From Colwellia sp. MB3u-41 (GTDB lineage: Bacteria; Pseudomonadota; Gammaproteobacteria; Enterobacterales; Alteromonadaceae): 64,000 nt of DNA. Every line of letters begins with the position of its first letter. Position 1 is the first letter of the stretch. Position numbers and translations under genes: made by a program. The notes beneath the pieces are model-generated. The model worked only from the letters and a program-made list of their open reading frames with translations. It did not search any database and had not been told where the DNA came from. Shown in pieces: positions 1 to 7,688 of the stretch. The DNA is taken from NCBI RefSeq assembly GCF_014076845.1, contig NZ_JACGUT010000047.1:372001-436000 (forward strand). The letters run 5' to 3'.

Positions 1-273
1 AATGCTTTATCTTTAGTTCCCATGTTTCCACATACTTTAACCAGTAGACCGATAGTTGTAGACGGCAACAGTGAAATAAAATTAGTGCTTGCCAATGAAA
101 ATTATGAAAACTTACAGGTAAGCTGTGATGGCCACGTAATATTGGCTGTTATGCCTGGCGATGAAGTTATTATCAGAAAAAGTGCATACACCCTTCGATT
201 GATCCATCCACTCGATCATGACTACTTTAATGTACTACGCAGTAAATTAGGCTGGGGTAATAAACTTTATTAA
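1..273 (+). CDS. nadK: NAD kinase, C-terminal part (5' end outside window)
   Basis: The reading frame is open from base 1 and ends at the TAA at 271-273, so only about the last 90 residues of the protein are present. NAD kinase phosphorylates NAD to NADP in the cytosol. Recognition rests on the conserved C-terminal beta-sandwich: the stretch reading [18 protein letters not shown], followed by a strand carrying the CDGH motif and the C-terminal KLGWGNKLY. The ATP-binding GGDG motif lies outside the window. Position directly upstream of recN is the usual gammaproteobacterial order. An ATG at base 22 is internal and is not a start. Confidence 0.9.
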   Translation, partial: NALSLVPMFPHTLTSRPIVVDGNSEIKLVLANENYENLQVSCDGHVILAVMPGDEVIIRKSAYTLRLIHPLDHDYFNVLRSKLGWGNKLY

Positions 274-334
274 TTTTTAATAAATTCAGCCTGTTGAATT
301 TTTATGCGATTAATACTTGCACAAACCCAAATTA

Positions 335-350
335 CTGTATAAATTAACAG
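335..350. promoter_or_regulatory. LexA (SOS) box upstream of recN
   Basis: The sequence CTGTATAAATTAACAG fits the LexA consensus CTGT-N8-ACAG exactly. It lies 31 bp before the recN start, where an operator overlapping the promoter is expected. recN is a classic LexA-controlled gene, so DNA-damage induction is inferred. Confidence 0.8.
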
Positions 351-381
351 TTATATATTTACACAGTAATTTGGCTTCGAA

Positions 382-2070
382 ATGCTTTTACAACTTAACA
401 TTCAAAACTTCGCAATTGTCCGATCTTTAGATATAGATTGGCGCAAAGGTATGACAACAATTACCGGAGAAACAGGCGCAGGTAAATCGATAGCGATTGA
501 TGCCTTAGGTTTATGTTTAGGTGATAGAGCGCTGAATAACGTTGTAAGGCCAAATACTAAAAAAGCAGAGTTAGCGGCAACCTTTGATATTAAGAAAAAT
601 ATTTCCGCACAAAAATGGCTTAAGAACAACGATCTTTCCCTTACCGATGAACACGACCCTGAGCAAGATTACGAATGTATTTTACGCCGAGTAATATCGG
701 CAGAGGGCCGTTCAAAAGCTTATATAAATGGCAGCCAAGTACCGCTTACTCAACTAAAAGATATTGCACAATTTTTAATAAGTATTCATGGCCAACATGA
801 CCATCAACTCATTGTAAAGCCAGCACAACAACGAAAAATACTTGATGAGTATGCCGATCATCAGCATTTATTAGACGACGTTCAATATTATTATCAGCAG
901 TGGCGAAATCTAAAAACAGAATTAAAAAAGTTGCAAGAAAGCAAAGAACAGCGTCAAGCTAAACTGCAATTATTACAATACCAAGTAAATGAGTTAGACG
1001 AATTTTCATTGCAGATGGAAGAATTTGAAACGTTAGAAAGTGATTACAAGCGTCATAGTAACGGTCAGACATTATTAAGTGGTGTATTGGAATCATTGCA
1101 GGTCTTATCTGAAAATGAAGACTTTAATATCACAGATAGCCTGAGAACTCATTGTGAACAATTGAATGACTTAGCACATATGGATCCAAGCTTAGCTGAC
1201 ATAGCAAAAACATTAGCAGAAGCGCTGATTCAAATTGAAGATGCAAACGATGAGCTAAAGCATTACTACGATAGGCTTGAACTCGACCCAGAAGCTTATC
1301 AAATGATTGAAGACCGCTATTCACAGGCGATTAAATTAGGTAAAAAACATCAAGTTGCACCAGAATACATACCAACATTGCATATGGAAATTAAACAAGC
1401 ATTGAACTTAATAAACTCAGACGGTTCAAGATTAGACACTGCATATATCGACATTGAAAAAGCTAAAGCTCATTATCTACAGTCGGCAAAAACGTTATCA
1501 ACATCAAGAGTAAAGTCAGCTAAAATAATGAGTAAAAAAATTACACTTAGCATGAAAGAACTCAATATGAACAATGGCGTATTTGAAGTTTCAGTCAATC
1601 AAATTGAAGTTGAGGCATTATCACCGTTCGGGCTTGATGAAATAAACTTTTTAATCAGCCTTAACCCAGGTCAAAAAATAGAAGCGATGAATAAAGTTGC
1701 TTCAGGTGGTGAGTTATCACGCATTAGCTTAGCGATGCAGGTAATATTAGCTGATAAAGTTATTACGCCGACACTCATATTTGACGAAGTTGATGTTGGT
1801 ATCAGTGGTCCGACAGCGGCAATGGTGGGTAGCAAACTGCAAGAGCTAGCAAAAAACACCCAAGTAATATGCGTTACTCATTTACCACAAGTAGCCAGCA
1901 AAGGACATCAGCAGTTATTTGTCAGTAAATTAACAGATGGAGAATTTACTGAAACAAAAGTGACGGAACTAAGTGAGAATGGTAGAGTCCAAGAAATTGC
2001 TCGCTTATTAGCGGGAAATAAAATTACTGATAATAGCTTAGCTAACGCACAAGAGTTGCTTGCCGGTTAA
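382..2070 (+). CDS. recN: DNA repair protein RecN
   Basis: RecN is an SMC-like cytosolic ATPase that acts in double-strand-break repair. The 562-residue length matches the family (E. coli 553). The N-terminal Walker A GETGAGKS is at about residues 29-36. The middle is a charged, coiled-coil-rich segment (about 150-380). The ABC signature ASGGELSRISLAMQ is at about 438, followed by Walker B LIFDEVDVGISG and the switch histidine in VTHLPQVA. The gene follows nadK and has a LexA box just upstream, so it is expected to be SOS-induced. There is no sign of damage. Confidence 0.96.
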   Translation: MLLQLNIQNFAIVRSLDIDWRKGMTTITGETGAGKSIAIDALGLCLGDRALNNVVRPNTKKAELAATFDIKKNISAQKWLKNNDLSLTDEHDPEQDYECILRRVISAEGRSKAYINGSQVPLTQLKDIAQFLISIHGQHDHQLIVKPAQQRKILDEYADHQHLLDDVQYYYQQWRNLKTELKKLQESKEQRQAKLQLLQYQVNELDEFSLQMEEFETLESDYKRHSNGQTLLSGVLESLQVLSENEDFNITDSLRTHCEQLNDLAHMDPSLADIAKTLAEALIQIEDANDELKHYYDRLELDPEAYQMIEDRYSQAIKLGKKHQVAPEYIPTLHMEIKQALNLINSDGSRLDTAYIDIEKAKAHYLQSAKTLSTSRVKSAKIMSKKITLSMKELNMNNGVFEVSVNQIEVEALSPFGLDEINFLISLNPGQKIEAMNKVASGGELSRISLAMQVILADKVITPTLIFDEVDVGISGPTAAMVGSKLQELAKNTQVICVTHLPQVASKGHQQLFVSKLTDGEFTETKVTELSENGRVQEIARLLAGNKITDNSLANAQELLAG

Positions 2071-2202
2071 TAATACAATTTAACGTAAAGCAGGTACGTG
2101 TCATTAAATAAACAGGAACAAAATAAATTGAAAATAGTTTTGTATCTGTCCGCTTGCTTAGTTATTATCCCTTATTGAACTTATTAGGATAAATGAATAA
2201 TC

Positions 2203-2550
2203 ATGTTGTTTCGTATTTTAGCCCTTACTATCGCCTTATCTCTTTCTGCCTGCTCAAGCTGGGTTTTTCGTATCGACATTCCTCAAGGGAATTTTTTAGA
2301 ACAAAAGAATATTGACAAACTTCAAATAGGTATGAATAAAGAACAAGTAAAATTTGTATTAGGTAGCCCCGTTGTTGTCGATGCATTTAACAACGACACT
2401 TGGCACTATGTTTACTCATTAAAATCAGGGCGAAGTGAAGAACTAAACATTCAGAAAAAGTTTATTCTATCTTTCGACCAAGACTCATTAATTAGTGCTG
2501 AAGGTGACTTTGAATTATCGGAAAGTTTTTATGTGCCAATGGTGAACTAA
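2203..2550 (+). CDS. bamE: Outer membrane assembly lipoprotein BamE (SmpA)
   Basis: BamE is the small lipoprotein of the BAM complex that inserts beta-barrel proteins into the outer membrane. The N-terminus is a lipoprotein signal with lipobox LSAC, giving a lipidated cysteine near residue 17. The mature part contains the SmpA/OmlA fold signature: QIGMNKEQVKFVLGSP followed by the WHYVY strand. Length (115 aa) is normal. The gene lies between recN and the convergent rnfH-ratA pair and is followed by a bidirectional terminator. Confidence 0.92.
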   Translation: MLFRILALTIALSLSACSSWVFRIDIPQGNFLEQKNIDKLQIGMNKEQVKFVLGSPVVVDAFNNDTWHYVYSLKSGRSEELNIQKKFILSFDQDSLISAEGDFELSESFYVPMVN

Positions 2551-2574
2551 TTGGTACTGTACTTTTAGTTCAAT

Positions 2575-2601
2575 AAAAAACGGCCTTAACAGCCGTTTTT
2601 T
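2575..2601. terminator. Bidirectional Rho-independent terminator between bamE and rnfH
   Basis: A perfect 10-bp stem (AAAAAACGGC pairing with GCCGTTTTTT) with loop CTTAACA sits between the two convergent stop codons. It has an A-run on one side and a T-run on the other, so it can serve both strands. Confidence 0.85.
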
Positions 2602-2625
2602 ATTTTACATTTTGCAGTAAATTTT

Positions 2626-3006
2626 TTAGCTGGCCTTATTTCGTCGAGGATCAACGCGACCACCCGTAACTTTATCGGCACGCCCTTCATTTTTTGCTTT
2701 TTCAGCTCTGCGCTTTCTAACCTCTTTTGGATCAGCAATTAACGGTCGATATATTTCAATACGATCTAAATCTCGTAAAGTATCTGTTAACTTAGCCACT
2801 CGATTCCAAATACCAACATTATTTATGGTTAGGTCTATTTCTTCAAAAACAGATAAAATGCCTGATGCAATAATACCTTGCTCTAACAAGGTGCCTTCGT
2901 CGACTAAAAACGTCAATAGCTCTTGTCTATCGGGTAGTCCATAAACAACTTCTATTTGTATTTTACGTTGAGCAAGTTCTTGCTCTATTTCTATGCTATC
3001 AACCAT
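2626..3006 (-). CDS. RnfH/RatB family ubiquitin-like protein
   Basis: This 126-residue protein belongs to the RnfH family (UPF0125), a beta-grasp ubiquitin-like fold whose partner of RatA was earlier called RatB. Family features include the N-terminal strand IEVVYGLPDRQEL, the mid-protein VGIWNRVAKLTDTLRDLDRIEIYRPL and the basic tail DPKEVRKRRAEKAKNEGRAD. The start overlaps the last 8 bp of ratA on the same strand, so the two are co-transcribed and translationally coupled. Its biochemical role is not settled. Confidence 0.88.
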   Translation of the reverse strand: MVDSIEIEQELAQRKIQIEVVYGLPDRQELLTFLVDEGTLLEQGIIASGILSVFEEIDLTINNVGIWNRVAKLTDTLRDLDRIEIYRPLIADPKEVRKRRAEKAKNEGRADKVTGGRVDPRRNKAS

Positions 3007-3439
3007 TAGAATGATAAACCTCTTTAGCTCTTTGTGTAAAAGCTTGTACCATATTATTCGTCAAACTTGTAAAAACACGGCCAAATGCCAAATCGAATAC
3101 TTTACTCGAAAACTCATACTCTAAATGCAGACTAATCTTACAAGCTTCTCCAGATAATTCAGTAAGTTGCCAGTAACCCGTCAACTTTTTAAAGGGACCA
3201 TCAACTAAATCAAGTTGTACTTTATTATCACCAATCAAGGTATTCTTGGTGGTAAACCATTTTTTTAGCACCCCCTTCGAAACCATCAAAGCAGCAGTAA
3301 CTTCATTACCTTGCTGAGAAATTATCTTACTGTCACCACAATTTGGAATAAATTGAGGATAAGCAACAATGTCATTAATTAATTGATACATTTGGTCAAC
3401 GCTATACATCACTAAAGCGCTGCGACTAATTACGGGCAT
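2999..3439 (-). CDS. ratA: RatA, coenzyme Q-binding START-fold protein/ribosome association toxin
   Basis: This is a 146-residue SRPBCC/START-domain protein of the RatA (yeast COQ10) family. In E. coli RatA is reported to block 70S ribosome formation; the wider family binds hydrophobic ligands such as quinones. Family signatures are visible: VDQMYQLINDIVAYPQFIPNC near the N-terminus, the GPFKKLTGYW segment in the centre and a C-terminal helix ending in FTQRAKEVY. It precedes and overlaps rnfH and is divergent from smpB, the usual order. Confidence 0.9.
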   Translation of the reverse strand: MPVISRSALVMYSVDQMYQLINDIVAYPQFIPNCGDSKIISQQGNEVTAALMVSKGVLKKWFTTKNTLIGDNKVQLDLVDGPFKKLTGYWQLTELSGEACKISLHLEYEFSSKVFDLAFGRVFTSLTNNMVQAFTQRAKEVYHSNG

Positions 3440-3589
3440 TTATATTCCTCAGCTTTAAAGGGTAATGATAACAAAGCCGTGAGCAAAAGGCATTAAACAG
3501 AAAAATTGAAATTAATCATTCAAATATCAATAATTCTCCGTATAATGTTTGTGATTGCTATTTTTGATAGCAAACAAAATGGAAATATA

Positions 3590-4072
3590 ATGGCACAGAA
3601 AAAAAAATCAAACAGCAATACTATTGCGTTAAACAAAAAAGCTCGTCATAACTATTCTTTAACTGATAAGTTTGAAGGTGGGATGAGCCTGCAGGGTTGG
3701 GAAATTAAAAGTATCCGTAGCGGAAAAGTTAATATTTCTGATTGTTATGTACACGTAAAAAACGGTGAAGCTTATTTACTGGGTGCTGAAATAATGCCGC
3801 TCAATGCTGCTTCTAGTCACGTAGTATGCGAACCTAATCGTGACCGCAAGCTACTGTTGAATCGACGCGAATTAGAGAAAATAACCGCCGCTGTAGAGCG
3901 AGATGGTTATTCATTAATTGCCACGGCGATGTATTGGAAAGCCAATTGGGTCAAACTCGAATTTTATTTAGGTAAAGGAAAGAAAGACCACGATAAGCGG
4001 TCTGATATTAAAGACAGAGAATGGGCTGTTGATAAAGGCCGATTAATGAAAAATAAGAATTTAGATCGATAA
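3590..4072 (+). CDS. smpB: SsrA-binding protein SmpB
   Basis: SmpB binds the tRNA-like domain of tmRNA and is needed for trans-translation rescue of stalled ribosomes. The reading frame is open from 3506, but the family start is the ATG at 3590 ([12 protein letters not shown]). It is preceded by GGAA seven bases upstream and gives a normal 160-residue protein. Motifs include [33 protein letters not shown] and the basic C-terminal tail with [17 protein letters not shown]. It is followed immediately by ssrA, its RNA partner. Confidence 0.95.
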   Translation: MAQKKKSNSNTIALNKKARHNYSLTDKFEGGMSLQGWEIKSIRSGKVNISDCYVHVKNGEAYLLGAEIMPLNAASSHVVCEPNRDRKLLLNRRELEKITAAVERDGYSLIATAMYWKANWVKLEFYLGKGKKDHDKRSDIKDREWAVDKGRLMKNKNLDR

Positions 4073-4091
4073 CAAGTTAACAATTAACACG

Positions 4092-4120
4092 TTGTTTATT
4101 TAAAAGAAGCGCTGTACAAT
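4092..4120 (+). promoter_or_regulatory. Probable sigma-70 promoter of ssrA
   Basis: A TTGTTT -35-like hexamer at 4092-4097 and TACAAT at 4115-4120 are separated by 17 bp. Transcription would begin about 40 bases before the mature tmRNA 5' end, consistent with RNase P processing of a precursor. Confidence 0.6.
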
Positions 4121-4166
4121 GCGCTTTATAGACTGAATAAGTTTATAATTAAGATGTAAAAACTTT

Positions 4167-4516
4167 GGGGCGGATCTAGGATTCGACAAGATTCATGAAA
4201 CCCGAGGTGCATGCCCAGGGGCGGTTTGCCTGGTAAAAAGCCGCAAAACTATAATTGCAAACGACGATACGTTCGCACTAGCCGCTTAGGCTAGCCATCG
4301 CCTCAAAAATTCTCCTATTGTTTAGAGGATCGATGGTCACCCCAAATAGGATAGCGAGGGAAGCACGCTTAAGGCTGAACCGCGAAATAGTATTAAGCTC
4401 ACCATGACGAAGCCTGTCGGTTGGCGTCTAATTGGTTAAACAAATAATCGACTAAGCATGTAGTACCAAGGATGTAGGCTTTTTGGACGGGGGTTCGATT
4501 CCCCCCCGCTCCACCA
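4167..4516 (+). ncRNA. ssrA: Transfer-messenger RNA (tmRNA)
   Basis: tmRNA rescues stalled ribosomes and appends a degradation tag. The 5' end GGGGCGGATCTAGGATTCGA and the 3' end with the T-loop GGTTCGATTCC and encoded CCA pair into the tRNA-like domain. The resume codon starts at 4257 and the tag frame reads ANDDTFALAA followed by a TAG at 4287-4289, a normal gammaproteobacterial tag. Length is about 350 nt. The 3' end is the attachment site for the islands that follow, and integration preserved the whole gene. Confidence 0.96.
4495..4516 (+). repeat. Left attachment site (ssrA 3' end, attL of island 1)
   Basis: The 22 bp from TCGATTCC to CTCCACCA at the ssrA 3' terminus recur exactly at 17219-17240. 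This direct repeat is what a tyrosine integrase leaves when it integrates into the end of ssrA. Everything between the two copies is foreign in gene content. Confidence 0.8.
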
Positions 4517-4523
4517 AATAATA

Positions 4524-4558
4524 CCCTTTACAATCAACAGGTTGTAAAGGGTTTTTTA
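4524..4558 (+). terminator. Rho-independent terminator after ssrA
   Basis: The stem CCCTTTACAA pairs with TTGTAAAGGG around loop TCAACAGG and is followed by six T. It lies 7 bp beyond the tmRNA 3' end, so formally it belongs to the island side of the junction. Confidence 0.85.
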
Positions 4559-4625
4559 TTTTAGTACCAGAAAAATACCTCTCAATAAAAGTTATAATAA
4601 GTATTTTGATATGGAAGTCTTAAAA

Positions 4626-5390
4626 ATGAAAGAATCTATACAAACAGAAGAAAAACTTAGGTTAGGAAATATAGCTAAGCAACAATTAACATTAATTAAA
4701 AATCACTATTTAATATTTGTTTCATTAACAATCTTATTGATTACTTCGTTTATATACATAGATACGAAACACCTATTAAGTGATTTAGGTGTTAAATATT
4801 ATGAACACTTCGCTTTCACTGACATTTTTCAAATAGCTAATACTCAAAACATTATGCTTAAAACCCTTTCGTACATACTTGGGAGCGTTGTTGGTGTTTG
4901 GGGTTTAATTTATTTAAGTAAGTGCAAGGAAGAGATAAGAAAAATAAGAAAGCTTGAAAATCCTAGTAAAGAAAAAAAGAAAGTCCCCCTTTCACATTTC
5001 CTAATAATGAAAGTTTTAACAGCTATTTTGCTTTTCAGCATGGTATCTCAAATATATATAGCATTTACACTGCACAAATACGAAGCAAAGGGTATTAGTA
5101 ATGGATATATAGCTAGATATGACGTTACCTTAAAAAGTGGACAAACGATAAAATGTTTAGGTGGTATAGTTAGTAACGGAATAAAAAAAATGTTCTTAGA
5201 CTATAAAAATGATGAGGTACTCTTCATTTACAACACAAATATAGTTTTGGAAAGGCAAGTAATACCTAACTATACAAATGAACATTTTTATTTTTTCACA
5301 TCATCCGAAGAAATTAAAAACAAAAAAAATGAATGGAAATATATACTAGAGAAAAAGTGCGCTAAAAAAATAGAAAAAACAAAAATCTAA
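4626..5390 (+). CDS. Membrane protein of unknown function, first gene of island 1
   Basis: I do not recognise this family. The protein has a membrane segment at about residues 24-43 (YLIFVSLTILLITSFIYI). A second is at about 80-100 (TLSYILGSVVGVWGLIYL), followed by a short strongly basic loop, and a third at about 127-147. A roughly 100-residue C-terminal domain then ends very lysine-rich. The ATG at 4626 is preferred over 4611 because GGAAG lies eight bases upstream of it. The gene is AT-rich, stands alone next to the ssrA attachment site and is followed by a strong terminator. It could be an accessory or defence gene, but nothing in the sequence shows a function. Confidence 0.6.
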   Translation: MKESIQTEEKLRLGNIAKQQLTLIKNHYLIFVSLTILLITSFIYIDTKHLLSDLGVKYYEHFAFTDIFQIANTQNIMLKTLSYILGSVVGVWGLIYLSKCKEEIRKIRKLENPSKEKKKVPLSHFLIMKVLTAILLFSMVSQIYIAFTLHKYEAKGISNGYIARYDVTLKSGQTIKCLGGIVSNGIKKMFLDYKNDEVLFIYNTNIVLERQVIPNYTNEHFYFFTSSEEIKNKKNEWKYILEKKCAKKIEKTKI

Positions 5391-5433
5391 AAGCCTTAGT
5401 ACATAGATCTTACAACTGAACTCTAAAAATACT

Positions 5434-5461
5434 TTACCCCCGTATTACTAGACGGGGGTAA
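5434..5461. terminator. Rho-independent terminator, bidirectional
   Basis: A perfect 10-bp stem TTACCCCCGT / ACGGGGGTAA with loop ATTACTAG lies 44 bp after the membrane-protein gene and is followed by an A-rich run on the plus strand. A second small hairpin GTCACC-TACC-GGTGAC follows at 5470-5485. Confidence 0.7.
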
Positions 5462-5507
5462 GAAAAAAGTCACCTACCGGTGACTTAAATGCAAAATATC
5501 TATATAC

Positions 5508-5586
5508 CTAATCTAAACCTAATTAAGGCAGTAAATGCCACAAAAGAGACATTAGCTATTACAGCTAATTAGATAGGTTGGATTAG
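5508..5586. repeat. Imperfect inverted repeat next to the cassette array
   Basis: Arms CTAATCTAAACCTAATTA (5508-5525) and TAATTAGATAGGTTGGATTAG (5566-5586) can fold into an imperfect hairpin of about 79 nt. It abuts the last attC site and could be a decayed attC-like end, but the standard core boxes are not clear. Confidence 0.4.
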
Positions 5587-5595
5587 ATTTTGTAT

Positions 5596-5685
5596 CGCTA
5601 ACGCACCATTAAGAGGCAAATAATAGTTGGCTAAAGAAGGAGCAAATAGCCAACTGTTATTTGTCCTGCTTGAATGGCTTGATGT
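5596..5685 (-). repeat. attC recombination site 3 (degenerate core)
   Basis: The CGCTAACGCACCATTAAGAG end and the inverted arms AGTTGGCT / AGCCAACT followed by the TGCTTGAATGGCTTG end match the attC at 6485-6585 almost base for base. The core box, GTTATGT in the other copy, reads TTGATGT here, so this site may be impaired. It lies directly downstream of the 128-residue cassette gene on the minus strand, as expected. Confidence 0.75.
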
Positions 5686-6072
5686 TTATTTTAACGACAT
5701 AGCTTTAAGAAGGATCTTAGATTGCTCTAGAAACAAATTAAAACCTATTTGGTTAATAGTAAATTGTCCATACTCGTCTTTTTTGGTAACGGCTTCCATT
5801 CTAGCATCTGAATATTTTTTATAAGCCGATATTATTTTACTCGATTCCTTATCTCCTAGTAGAGACACCAATTTAACAATTTCTTTTTCATTGATTCCAT
5901 CATCGTAACTTTGATCAGAGAGTGAATCTATTTGATGTATTAATTTTTCTCTTAGATGGTGAATTGCATTATTAAACTCTTTACGTTTATCACGACCTAA
6001 AGCAAACCGGTTCCCTATGAAAACACCTATAAAAAGTGTTAAAAAAGGAATTGCATATTCGACTTCTATCAC
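5686..6072 (-). CDS. Integron cassette protein, N-terminally membrane-anchored, unknown function
   Basis: This 128-residue protein has one N-terminal membrane segment (IPFLTLFIGVFIGNRF, about residues 8-23). A basic stretch GRDKRKEF and a helical, charged cytosolic domain follow. I do not recognise a family. It is flanked by attC sites (5596-5685 downstream, 6088-6168 upstream) and its stop codon touches the attC edge, the compact layout of an integron cassette. Many cassette proteins are uncharacterised, and toxin-antitoxin or phage-resistance roles are common among them, but neither can be claimed here. Confidence 0.65.
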   Translation of the reverse strand: MIEVEYAIPFLTLFIGVFIGNRFALGRDKRKEFNNAIHHLREKLIHQIDSLSDQSYDDGINEKEIVKLVSLLGDKESSKIISAYKKYSDARMEAVTKKDEYGQFTINQIGFNLFLEQSKILLKAMSLK

Positions 6073-6087
6073 CTGATAACTCCATAA

Positions 6088-6168
6088 ACATAACGCCCAA
6101 TTAATGGGCTAAAATGGAGCGAAGCGAACAGCCCACTGTTTTTAGTCCTGTTGAATTGCTTGTTAGGT
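6088..6168 (-). repeat. attC recombination site 2
   Basis: The site is 81 bp and bounded by ACATAAC and GTTAGGT (core GTTRRRY satisfied). Inverted arms GGGCT and AGCCC surround an asymmetric centre containing AATGGAGCGAAGCGAACA. It lies immediately downstream of the 100-residue cassette gene read on the minus strand. Confidence 0.75.
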
Positions 6169-6172
6169 GCCG

Positions 6173-6475
6173 TTATTTGCATACAGTTCCTTTTATACTT
6201 TGAAATAAAGTATGCTTACCCTCTATATGAACCCATCGTTCTTTCCCATCACCCCAAGCTATAAATTCACGTTCAACGCCATTTGACTCGTACAAAGAAC
6301 CACAAATTACTATAGGTTCATAGAAAGAGTTATAAATTTTAGTATCACTCAATTTAATACTGAGATGACTACCATAAATTGCCTTTAAAGGAGCTATAGC
6401 CTCGTACCCCCTATAACTAACGAAAGTAATAATTGGTATGAGAATAAGTAATATGATTAACGATAGCTTCTTCAC
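6173..6475 (-). CDS. Integron cassette protein, single membrane anchor, unknown function
   Basis: The best start is the GTG at 6475, with AGGTG eight bases upstream inside the preceding attC edge. The open frame reaches 6508, but those extra codons are only the attC sequence translated. The 100-residue product starts VKKLSLIILLILIPIITF, a single membrane segment or uncleaved signal. A small extracytoplasmic domain follows with a cysteine pair (VICGS and the C-terminal GTVCK) that could form a disulfide. No family is recognised. The neighbours on both sides are attC sites. Confidence 0.6.
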   Translation of the reverse strand: MKKLSLIILLILIPIITFVSYRGYEAIAPLKAIYGSHLSIKLSDTKIYNSFYEPIVICGSLYESNGVEREFIAWGDGKERWVHIEGKHTLFQSIKGTVCK

Positions 6476-6484
6476 GTTGATTGC

Positions 6485-6585
6485 ACCTAACGCCCCATTA
6501 AGAGGCAAATAATAGTTGGCTAAAATAAGCGACGAAGGAGCAAATAGCCAACTGTTATTTGTCCTGCTTGAATGGCTTGTTATGT
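6485..6585 (-). repeat. attC recombination site 1
   Basis: The site is 101 bp, from ACCTAAC to GTTATGT, with arms AGTTGGCT and AGCCAACT and a variable centre ATAAGCGACGAAGGAG. It is nearly identical in sequence to the site at 5596-5685. The stop codon of the upstream 90-residue gene lies inside its outer core box. Confidence 0.8.
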
Positions 6586-6852
6586 GTAATTTACTAAACT
6601 CTGTATTATTTCTAAGATTTCTTGCGAATAATCAACTAATTCAGAAGGGACCTCAATATTTTGAAACCCATCAGAGATGTTTTCAAATACTTGTGATACA
6701 AAATCTTTCACAGCCTTTTTAGCATCAACCGGAATACTACTAACACCTTCTACAGCATCTTCGATCTGCCCAACGGTAACAGTTACAGATGGTTCACCGA
6801 ATTTTATTTCGCCTAGAGTTGCTTGTACATCAATACTTACAGTTTCACTCAT
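6580..6852 (-). CDS. Integron cassette protein of unknown function (90 aa)
   Basis: A soluble acidic protein without signal or membrane segment, beginning MSETVSIDVQATLGEIKFGE. It is a beta-rich N-terminal half with alternating V/T and a helical C-terminus. I do not recognise it. AAAGGATTATC just before the ATG is a good ribosome binding site. It is the first gene of the three-cassette run, read toward lower coordinates, and its stop overlaps attC site 1. No integron integrase gene is visible upstream. Confidence 0.6.
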   Translation of the reverse strand: MSETVSIDVQATLGEIKFGEPSVTVTVGQIEDAVEGVSSIPVDAKKAVKDFVSQVFENISDGFQNIEVPSELVDYSQEILEIIQSLVNYT

Positions 6853-6882
6853 GATAATCCTTTACACATAAAAGTTTATTAT

Positions 6883-7015
6883 GGAGACTTCTCAGTAATG
6901 TCCGCCCCATAAATATTATTTAATTGACATTAATATCCCATAATTTCATAGCTTTAGGAAATACAAATTTTGTATTTTTATCAGAACTTGAATATTACTG
7001 AGACTTCTCACTAAT
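6883..7015. repeat. Short inverted-repeat element (MITE-like)
   Basis: GGAGACTTCTCAGTAAT at 6883-6899 and ATTACTGAGACTTCTCACT at 6994-7012 form terminal inverted repeats of about 15 bp around a 95-bp AT-rich core with no open frame. The surrounding 305 bp (6853-7157) hold no other gene. It may be a nonautonomous insertion element; the parent element is not recognised. Confidence 0.45.
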
Positions 7016-7157
7016 ATGACACGACTAATTCATTAGAAAATATATGGCAAATATTTTAAAGTTAATGTCTCCAATGCGCACCAAGAAGACCTTAGCCAAC
7101 AATCATTAAATTGCGACAGAGAATGAGATATAGCGCTAACTAATGACAAATTATGGA

Positions 7158-7319
7158 TCACGTTAATAGGTTAGAGGTTCTATAAGTTAAATTAAATTCG
7201 ACAGAAGTATTCCAGTCTTCAAGCAATTCATTAAATTCTTTTAATTCATTACGTGAAGCTGTTTCATTAAGCGCTTTTTCAGAGAGGGAGTTTAGGCGGT
7301 CGAATTCATCAGAAGTCAT
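7158..7319 (-). CDS. Small acidic protein (53 aa), unknown
   Basis: A short frame starting MTSDEFDRLNSLSEKALNET and ending at a TGA. It is supported by a clear ribosome binding site (AAGGA nine bases before the ATG) and a coding-like, charged, helical composition (an ELKEFNELLEDW stretch). It lies downstream of zot on the same strand, past a terminator. It could belong to the filamentous prophage or to the preceding cassette segment. No function is visible. Confidence 0.5.
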   Translation of the reverse strand: MTSDEFDRLNSLSEKALNETASRNELKEFNELLEDWNTSVEFNLTYRTSNLLT

Positions 7320-7380
7320 AATTAACAATCCTTGTTATTTGTTATGTTAATTATGCGCTAAACACTGAAAATAACAAGTA

Positions 7381-7688
7381 AAGGCTGGAAGCGAGTAAAA
7401 TAGTAGGAGTTATACCCCGTAATACAGTACGGGGTCTTTTTTACTATTTGTTGAGTCCCTCCCGCAAGCGGGTCCCTCCCTTCCAAATAATAAAAAATGA
7501 GAGTAAAAGGTATTTCTTAAGATTTAAGGCAAATAAGTTAATGAAGATAAGCCTATAAATATAATGAAAGGGTTAAATTATAAAAACTAGCGCAATCGCA
7601 AAGCTCTTTTGCTTACTCATTAAAATATTTCAAAATAAAAAAACATTTCAAAATATTTTAATCGAGTTAAATTTAAAGACAAAAAAGC
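7381..7688. other. Non-coding hairpin region downstream of zot (possible phage origin/packaging region)
   Basis: It contains hairpin ACCCCGTA-ATACAG-TACGGGGT (7414-7435, followed by CTTTTTT) and CCCGC-AA-GCGGG (7461-7472) flanked by TCCCT repeats. The rest is AT-rich with TTTCAAAATA repeats. Filamentous phages keep their intergenic origin and packaging hairpin near the end of the morphogenesis block, so that role is plausible. The first hairpin is also a good terminator. Confidence 0.4.
7414..7444. terminator. Rho-independent terminator between zot and the 53-aa gene
   Basis: An 8-bp perfect stem ACCCCGTA/TACGGGGT is followed by a T-rich tract on the plus strand. On the minus strand it follows the stop codon of zot by about 250 bp. 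Confidence 0.55.

Noticed and set aside
3506-3589. N-terminal extension of SmpB
   Set aside because: The 28 extra codons are unlike the family and the ATG at 3590 has a good ribosome binding site.
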